From positions 75,479,719 through 75,543,718 of the forward strand of contig OY720348.1 of NCBI GenBank assembly GCA_963082975.1: a stretch of DNA of 64,000 nt. The letters run 5' to 3'. The notes under the pieces are model-generated. The model did no database searches, had not been told where the DNA came from, and saw nothing but the letters and a program-made list of their open reading frames with translations. This DNA is from Labia minor (lineage: Eukaryota > Arthropoda > Insecta > Dermaptera > Spongiphoridae). Made by a program: the position numbers and the translations under genes. The stretch's first letter is position 1. Each line of letters starts with the position of its first letter. This document shows positions 57,231 through 64,000 of this stretch, in pieces.

Positions 57231-60200
57231 AAGTAATTCTATTATCGTTTAAATCATATTCAAAACTGCACCATTATTTTAACCCTGTACAATAATTCAA
57301 CTAAACGAAGAACAAGCCCAAACGGAGTTAATGCAAAATAACAATTATTTTATTAATATACTTTAAATAATTAAATTGCCAAAAATGCTTTTCTAGTGAC
57401 AGCAATGAGGATAAATGAAATTCATCAAATTATATTTCCAATTTAATCGATATAATAAAATAAGGATGAGTATATGAATGTTATATTTCAGAATAAATTA
57501 TGGATAATGAACAGTGGATAAAGGTATATGTTTTATAATTTTAATGTACTTTTTAATCTAAATAAAAATTAAATTAGAAAGATTTGTTAAATTAAGTTAT
57601 AACTTGACAGGTAATTGATGTATTTATTTTTAATTATAAAAATTATTAATTTCCAGTTCGCATCTACAAATGATACCATGGATATTCACTTGATTTAAAA
57701 GAAAAGATGGCTATGTCGCTCTAGAAACTAAAATAGAAAATTTGGAAAATGATTGGCGAATGTTTGAAAGGAATAATATGGTAAAACGATTTAATTTAAA
57801 CGATATTAATATTAAATTTATTTTCAGAATAAAATACATTCACCTCCTTTGCTACATTTATTGATGATTAATCAAATTTATTGAAAAGTCTATACAATAC
57901 AGAATATATTAAAATAAATTGAATATGAAGATATCAAAGATATTTTAAAGTTAACTTTTAATTCAAGTGAATATTAGATATGATTGTAGTAGAATCGTTG
58001 ATTTCAAATTGAAGTGTGTAAATAGTAAATATGGTTTTAGAATGGATTTCTTATTTTTGTCATATACCCATCTACAACAAAATACGATGTCGACGACAAT
58101 GTCAGAATATATTTTAAGCAATTTATCATCTCTCAGAAAAAAAAATGAATGTATATAATGGATGTTTGTAAATAGAAGATAGGAACGGGATGAGTATCAT
58201 TCAGCCGCGGGCGAAATTTCTTGGTAAGTTTCGTTATATGTCGAACAAACAGATTCCATATCAAGAAGAGGAAGAGAAAAAAAAATTAAACTAATTGTAA
58301 GTAATAGAAGATGAAAATTGGATGAAAAAATTACTATACGGTAATAACTCACTTTGGGTGTAGCCAAATTTGAAATTTATTTTTTATCTTGACATGAGAA
58401 ATGACAATAAGAAAGCTCTTAATATAACATACGATGAGAAATGATAGGTATTTTTTATTTTGTTTGGATATTCGATTGAAGATGAAGTTTAACCTTTCGA
58501 AACTAATAATATATAAATCATATTTTTATAAAGTTTTCTAACAAATATACATTTAAATATATTTAATAATTTATGACAAGTTTAAACTTTTATTAAATTA
58601 TTTTGAGTTTCATCCCTTGACAACTGTGTGTTTGCCCATATTCTTACTATATATATCTATACATAGATAAATAGATATATAGATATATCTAAGGTTTGTA
58701 TCTTGTTAGTTTATGTAGGGGTTAGTAATTTTTTTGTTGACCAACAATCCAAGTGCATGGGATCCCATCCAAACTAAATGTTTGTTTAGTGTAACAACGT
58801 AACAAGCTTCCACTTAGATGATAAGTGTGACGAATATGTATTCGAAATTAGTACTCCAGGGAAAAGAAGAATGTAGGAATGAGGGTGAATATCACTATTA
58901 ATAATAAACAGAATACATTGTTGTTTTACGTGAAATGTGAGTTACAAAATCTCAAACTTTATGATGTTCGCTTATCCATAGCGTGATGTATAAATAGCAG
59001 TCATTTTATAAAAAATGAAATAAAACTTCCCGTGGAAGGAAAACATCCGTTTTCTGAAATTGATTTTTAGGTGATTCAATATTATTATAATAGAATCGGA
59101 TATATTTTCCTTTGAAAGCCTTGAAATTTGACACTACTTTATTCAAATAAAGAAAATTTTGGAAATCAAAAATCCATGAAATAAACAAATAAACAAAATA
59201 AAAGTATTATTAATATACTCTTGTATACATATATATATATATTATGATCCCCAGAGAGGTGGGAATACTTTATTATAAAAATTGGATAAATAATATAAGA
59301 TTGTTGTTTTGTATATCTAACAATGTTGAATAAATTAATTATATGTATATTGAGTGCTTTTCTGTATAAAAAAAATAATAGTTTTTATATATTCATGAGA
59401 AAATTATAATACGAAAATCTAATTTTGGTGTTCAAAATGAATAAAATTCTCCTGAGACCTGTCTCTTTTTATATTTGAATATCATCATATAAATTTCTCT
59501 GAAGAAATTTGATTAAATATATTCTTCATTCTATGTATACATCATTTTTTATTATTCCTTAAAAGATATATATATATATATATCAAGTTAAATAAATATT
59601 AAATATAATAAGATCAAATAGAGGTAATAACAATCTTCAATATATTTCCCGAATCCCTTGAATATGTCCAAAATATTTTATTAAAATTGTTTTTTTTTTA
59701 TAAAAATTATCCATTTATATACTCATATATATATATATATATATAAAATGAGGCTCTGCTTTAAAATTACAAAGGTTGCATTAAAAACAAAAAAATACTA
59801 ATAATACTTGACTGAATTTATCTGTGTGTGCAGCTTGAGACATATGATAACCCTCAAATGATACATGTCAGAATTTCATGACACATTCTGCAAATTACAG
59901 ATTAATTCTGTTTTATTTACCAAAACAATTCGATGAAATAATCACAGTTCATATTGCTTTCATATTTACCGTATACTTCAAATCTGACCATGAGTGTAAT
60001 AGTTTTTTGTAGACCTTAAAAAGATGCTTCATTGAGAAATTATCAAGTGATAAGTTTAAATATCTCTTAAAAATAAATTGTATAGAAAACAGAAGTCAAA
60101 GAATATTTATTAGATAGGGATATTAACCAGATATATATCCTGAGAAAAGAATAATTATTAAACGTTTCATAATAAGTCTCTGAATAATTAATCTTGTTGC

Positions 60201-60531
60201 TATTTTTGGTATATCTAGATTTAAATGATTTTAGATAAAGATCTCTATTGAGCTCCAATTTTCCCTCTTGATAGGAATAATTTGCTATAATTTGTCTTAA
60301 CATCAACAACAAAATCAATCAACCTAACTTCTTCGAAGATAGACGTATTTTGTCTTGAATCACAAACAACGGAACAAAAAAATTAAATAATCTCAAATTT
60401 CAAAGCTGGAATAGACACAAATGGTATTAATATTATTTTTGAAACAAAAAGAAAAAAAAAACGAAGCGCAGAGAAAGTGTAATGATGCGTTTTTTAACAT
60501 AGATGTTCAATCATTATGCAAGAGTCGAGGA

Positions 60532-60547
60532 GGGGGGGGGGGGGGGA
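60532..60547. repeat. G run
   Basis: GAGG followed by a run of about 15 G residues. Comparable G or C runs are at 4734-4759, 22750-22769, 28069-28086 and 29576-29585. Confidence 0.9.
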
Positions 60548-60780
60548 TAAATGAGATGAGCAAAGTAAAATTAGTGAGAGAGAGTCATTCAAGTTCACTT
60601 TAGGAAGACCTATTTTTATTTCTAATCAGGATAAAAATTAACCCACAACAATTTATATACTTTCAGCTTTGTACCATGAGAAAGATTTTCTTATCAAAAG
60701 ATTTTTTAGCTAAACCAAAAGATTGAAAAATACTTATATGAACTAAAAAATAAACGTTAATTAATAATTATAATAATAGG

Positions 60781-60850
60781 TGCTTGCATGTATTTTGATC
60801 AGCAACATCTATTTTTTAAGATGCAAAGTATCTATGCAAATTTAATACTA
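60781..60850 (+). mobile_element. mariner terminal-repeat fragment
   Basis: GTGCTTGCATGTATTTTGAT followed by CAACATCTATTTTTTAAGAT matches the terminal repeat and first leader bases of the mariner at 28231-28881 and 433-601. The rest is lost. Confidence 0.7.
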
Positions 60851-61993
60851 ATATTTTTCTTTCATTGATTTGTGGGAATGTGAAATTTTCCGAACGAAAA
60901 TGAAATAATTCTCGAAAGAATAAAATATTTTATGATAAAATTGGGGTAAATCACAGAATATTAATTAATAATAATAAAAGAAACATATTTTATTTACAGA
61001 TTTAATTGGCATAAACAAGTTAGTCATTCATTTTTAGTGATAAATCATTAATAAATAATGATTGATAATATTTATTTACCTCTAAAATTTTCAAGGTGCC
61101 TAATGAAATTATTATCGTGATTCTAGTTTATGTTTTGTATGGCTTTAAAAGAATTATAGAGTGAAAATGTATAAATTAACCAAACGAGCTGTTTAAAGTG
61201 TATTCAGCATAACGAATGGCTATTATATTTTCTCGTTCGATCCGCAGCATCCAACTCGCAAGTCGCCACGCTAATTGAAACATAGAAAAAATGGTCGTTA
61301 GATTAAAAAAAAAATAAAATAAAATAAAAATAAACATAAAAAATGGGCTGAATTTCTTCAGAGAATAATTCAATTATTGTTTATAATGTTCTGATATTGA
61401 GAAAAGTAATAAATTTTCACCAATTATTTTTGACTTAAAGCAGACAATGAAATTTATGATGAGACAAGATGGATATTAGGAGTCCCTTATCCTGTGATTC
61501 GTGTTTGAATCTCGGCTTTATGTGGGCTGCTGCCAAGAGAACCAACCAAATGAAATACACCTCTCGTTTGGATCGCCAAACAACAACAGCCAACACCTTC
61601 GACACCTGACTTCTGTCCAAATCAAGATTTTCAACACTCCATTGGACGCCTTTTATTTGGTCATCAACAACTTATCATTTCATAATCGGATTTATTTTAT
61701 GCTTTGTTATAAACTTCAAACACGAATTGTTATCTATTTTTATATCATAACTATTTATTTCTAAATTAAGAAAATATATTGTCTAATATGACTAATAGGA
61801 CTTATAAAAAATGGTTTAGATATACCTAATATAGAAAAGATTGAAAATCAAGATGGAAGCCAGGATACGAAGGAGATATCTTCTTTCTCATTAAATTAAA
61901 TCAATTGATAAGTTGTGTATAAAATATGTTAGTTTTTCTTTTTGCAGAATTGCCACACTTGTCACTGTTGTTTATTTATTAGTACAAAATAAT

Positions 61994-62111
61994 CAGCGTC
62001 CACTCTAGCATTTACGGCGCCCCGGGCAAAAGAATAAATTGGCGCCCCTATATTCATGAACAAAATGCCGCCCTTCCGATTTTCCGCCAGGACAAATGCC
62101 GGCGGGCCCTG
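61994..62111. mobile_element. 118-bp hAT miniature element, family 9
   Basis: Left end CAGCGTCCACTCTAGCATT and reverse end CAGGGCCCGCCGGCATTTG. The exact 8-bp duplication AAAATAAT lies at 61986-61993 and 62112-62119. GGCGCCCCGGGCAAAAG and GGCGCCCCTATATTC are inside. It is non-coding. Confidence 0.88.
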
Positions 62112-63079
62112 AAAATAATTTATTATTATATTTAGTTTTCTAGGGAGTATCGATTATTTGGCCTATTTAAGGCCAAATCTTATAAATACTTACCGTGCTA
62201 AATTGGAACAAAATAAGGTATTATGATAATATTGTTTTTTTTTTTATCTTTAATAAGCTTTTTTTGTGTGTTTATAGCACGTTTCCATGATATTTGTTAT
62301 ATAAATTTGTTTAATAATTTAAAAATAATACAACTATATTAAATATATAATTGAATCTTTTATAAAATATATTTTTGCACTGTATTTACCAGCAATTTGT
62401 TAAATTAATTAATAAATATAAAAAATAAAAGAGAATTATGAACAAAGAATGACCGAGTCGCGTTGTTTATCATCCGTAAAGAAAATTCTATGGTTGTTTT
62501 ATCATAAATGTTTCTGCTTTAGGAAGTCCTTCTACATGAATAATAACCTGTAGATAAGAAAAAGAATATCCATGTCCGATGTCCCCCAACCATGGATTCG
62601 ATCTCGCCCACAGCACTACAATCGGAGGTCAAAAGGCAAGGAAACAAACCGGTAATTGAATGATAAACGAAAAAAATGAATACTTATACAACGAATACAA
62701 CAAGGAAACTATACAAAACTTTATGCATTTATTGATAAAAATAAATAAATGGTAAATAAATAAATATTAGTATATGTATATTCCAATTTCATATTTAAAT
62801 ATAATCAAAATATTTAATTGGTATGACTTAGTAATCAATTAAAGGTGTAGTTTCTAAATAGATTTTTAGATAAACCAATTGTTGTACTCTACCTCAAGAG
62901 TATTTTGAAAAAGTTTTGAAAAAATATTGATTATTTATTTCATATTTTCAAAGTGCCAAGGATCTATAAAAATTTTAAATGTCAATACCTCATTTATTAA
63001 AAGATTTTTTATTCTTTACATTGATAGTTTGTGAAATTAATTAATACATTATTATTATGTTCAGACACATACATTAAAT

Positions 63080-63439
63080 CAGCGATTCCCAACCTGTGGG
63101 GCGCGTACCCCTTGGGGGCGCGAGGGCCATTCAAGTGCCGGCAAACTTTTGAAAATTCTCGATTTGTTTTTCAATTTTTTTCCAATTTGGTTCTCAAAAA
63201 AAGGTAAGATGATTTTGTGGCCAAACTTTTTAACATTTTCGATTTTTTTTTAGTATAGTTTAAAAAAAAAGTCAGATGATTTTGCGATGCTCTGAACCAT
63301 GACCCACCCCTATTGTTATTATTTCAGAAATGTGCCCGACTATTGAAAAATGGAATTAGATTATTACAAAACAAAAAGGGGGCGCAAGAATTTTTTTTAA
63401 CAAAAAGGGGGAGCCGGTACAGAAAGTTGGAAACCACTG
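63080..63439. mobile_element. hAT element, family 8-related
   Basis: Left end CAGCGATTCCCAACCTGTGG and reverse end CAGTGGTTTCCAACTTTCTG. The exact duplication CATTAAAT lies at 63072-63079 and 63440-63447. The interior resembles 51860-52179 in reverse orientation (GCTCTGAACCATGACCCACC, TTTGAAAATTCTC). Confidence 0.93.
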
Positions 63440-64000
63440 CATTAAATACTACAATTTTAGGAAGGATTGAAATTATGTAATAATCCATTTTATAAATAGA
63501 ATCATTTTTATTAATTTAATATATTTCATTGTGTTCAGCTTGGTCTCCGCCTCCCTTTAAATCTATATTACCTTCTAGTTCATCCCCAACCCCTTCCTCT
63601 TTACCTTTCCCAGAACAGAAGCGTAAATAATGTTTCCTCTTTGATGTGTCAAACACATCCAATCCAGAATCACCAGCTTAAGGTGGTTGCAGTTAGTTTT
63701 GTTTAATTTTCCTAATGGTAAGAAAATTTCAAAATATTAAAAAAAATCTTTTGACTGTTCATCTTTTGACACTTTAACCTTCCAATTTACAAAATAATTA
63801 TTTATTTATTTATTTTTATTTTTTATTTTATTATTTCACGGACAGTTTGTTGTAGTAAGTTCACGAATTTTAAGCTCTTTAGAGAGTATATGAAACGTTC
63901 TATGAATTATAGATAATTCATTTACTCCAAAAGAAACTTTTTCAACATGGCGTGACTTTTTTTTTAAAGAATAACATTAAATTATACATCGTTTCTGTTT

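Larger units (their letters stand above)
42914..64000 (-). other. robo: robo intron upstream of the Ig2a exon (partial, over 21 kb)
   Basis: The sequence right of the Ig2a acceptor contains no Ig1-like reading frame on the minus strand, so it is read as one very long intron. It is sparser in elements than the rest. Stretches with nothing recognisable beyond AT-rich sequence: 42914-43962, 44919-46626, 46933-48104, 48280-48938, 49897-50631, 50912-51851, 52188-55179, 55386-56644, 57231-60780, 60851-61985, 62120-63071 and 63448-64000. A G run is at 60532-60547. I cannot exclude that part of this region is intergenic or contains short 5' exons. Confidence 0.6.

Noticed and set aside
61430-61640. 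Overlapping 60-87 codon frames on both strands in a less AT-rich patch
   Set aside because: No recognisable domain, splice signals in matching phase or similarity to Robo Ig1. A GTTTGAATCTCGG word looks B-box-like but lacks a partner.
62580-62640. tRNA-like B box on the minus strand (GATCGAATCC)
   Set aside because: No matching A box at the right distance and no cloverleaf could be drawn.
42914-64000. Search for the robo Ig1 exon
   Set aside because: No minus-strand frame shows the paired cysteine and tryptophan pattern or the EHPTDLVV-like start of Ig1, so it is taken to lie outside the window.

Overview
The window is a piece of a strongly AT-rich animal genome. It lies almost entirely inside introns of one large host gene on the minus strand, an orthologue of the axon-guidance receptor Roundabout (Robo). 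Five exons can be read with exact splice sites, from right to left: 42913-42760, 35759-35629, 33860-33726, 25467-25336 and 4534-4257. Joined, they form one unbroken reading frame of 276 codons covering Ig domains 2, 3 and 4. The exons for the signal peptide and Ig1 must lie to the right of 64000. Those for Ig5, the fibronectin domains and the tail must lie to the left of 1. The wording of the Ig domains is closest to what I remember of arthropod Robo (Drosophila Robo1-like). With the repeat content this suggests an arthropod; I cannot name the order.

Everything else is intron, from about 1.8 kb to more than 21 kb long, filled with transposable elements. The most characteristic is a family of about 600 bp (11 copies, called HINE-A here). 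It has a 5' end with a GGAG/CTCC hairpin, the sub-terminal inverted repeat ACTATCTCGC/GCGAGATAGT, a central microsatellite and a 3' terminal hairpin. This is the architecture of non-autonomous Helentron (DINE-1/HINE-like) rolling-circle elements. Three further families share parts of the plan: HINE-B at 36540-37690, HINE-C at 14173-14730 and 37053-37580 (nested in HINE-B), and HINE-D at 18751-19342.

The second large class is short hAT elements with CA(G)TG-like ends and 8-bp target duplications, including one hAT inside another and one inside a mariner terminus. The rest comprises internally deleted mariner copies with readable transposase remains, three near-identical 83-bp piggyBac-type miniature elements, four copies of a tRNA-derived SINE, several long-inverted-repeat (foldback) elements, and one 250-bp element with near-perfect 49-bp inverted ends and an unusually long apparent target duplication.

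Layout: 1-4256 is the intron 3' of the Ig4 exon (hAT, mariner, SINE, mariner, hAT). 4535-25335 is the Ig3/Ig4 intron, the richest in repeats. 25468-33725 splits Ig3 and ends with an inverted pair of HINE-A copies beside the exon. 33861-35628 is short with one piggyBac-type element. 35760-42759 splits Ig2. 42914-64000 is upstream intron, sparse in elements.

I found no bacterial-type system, CRISPR array, rRNA or convincing tRNA gene, and no second host gene. The notable content is the mobile-element biology and its placement next to robo exons.
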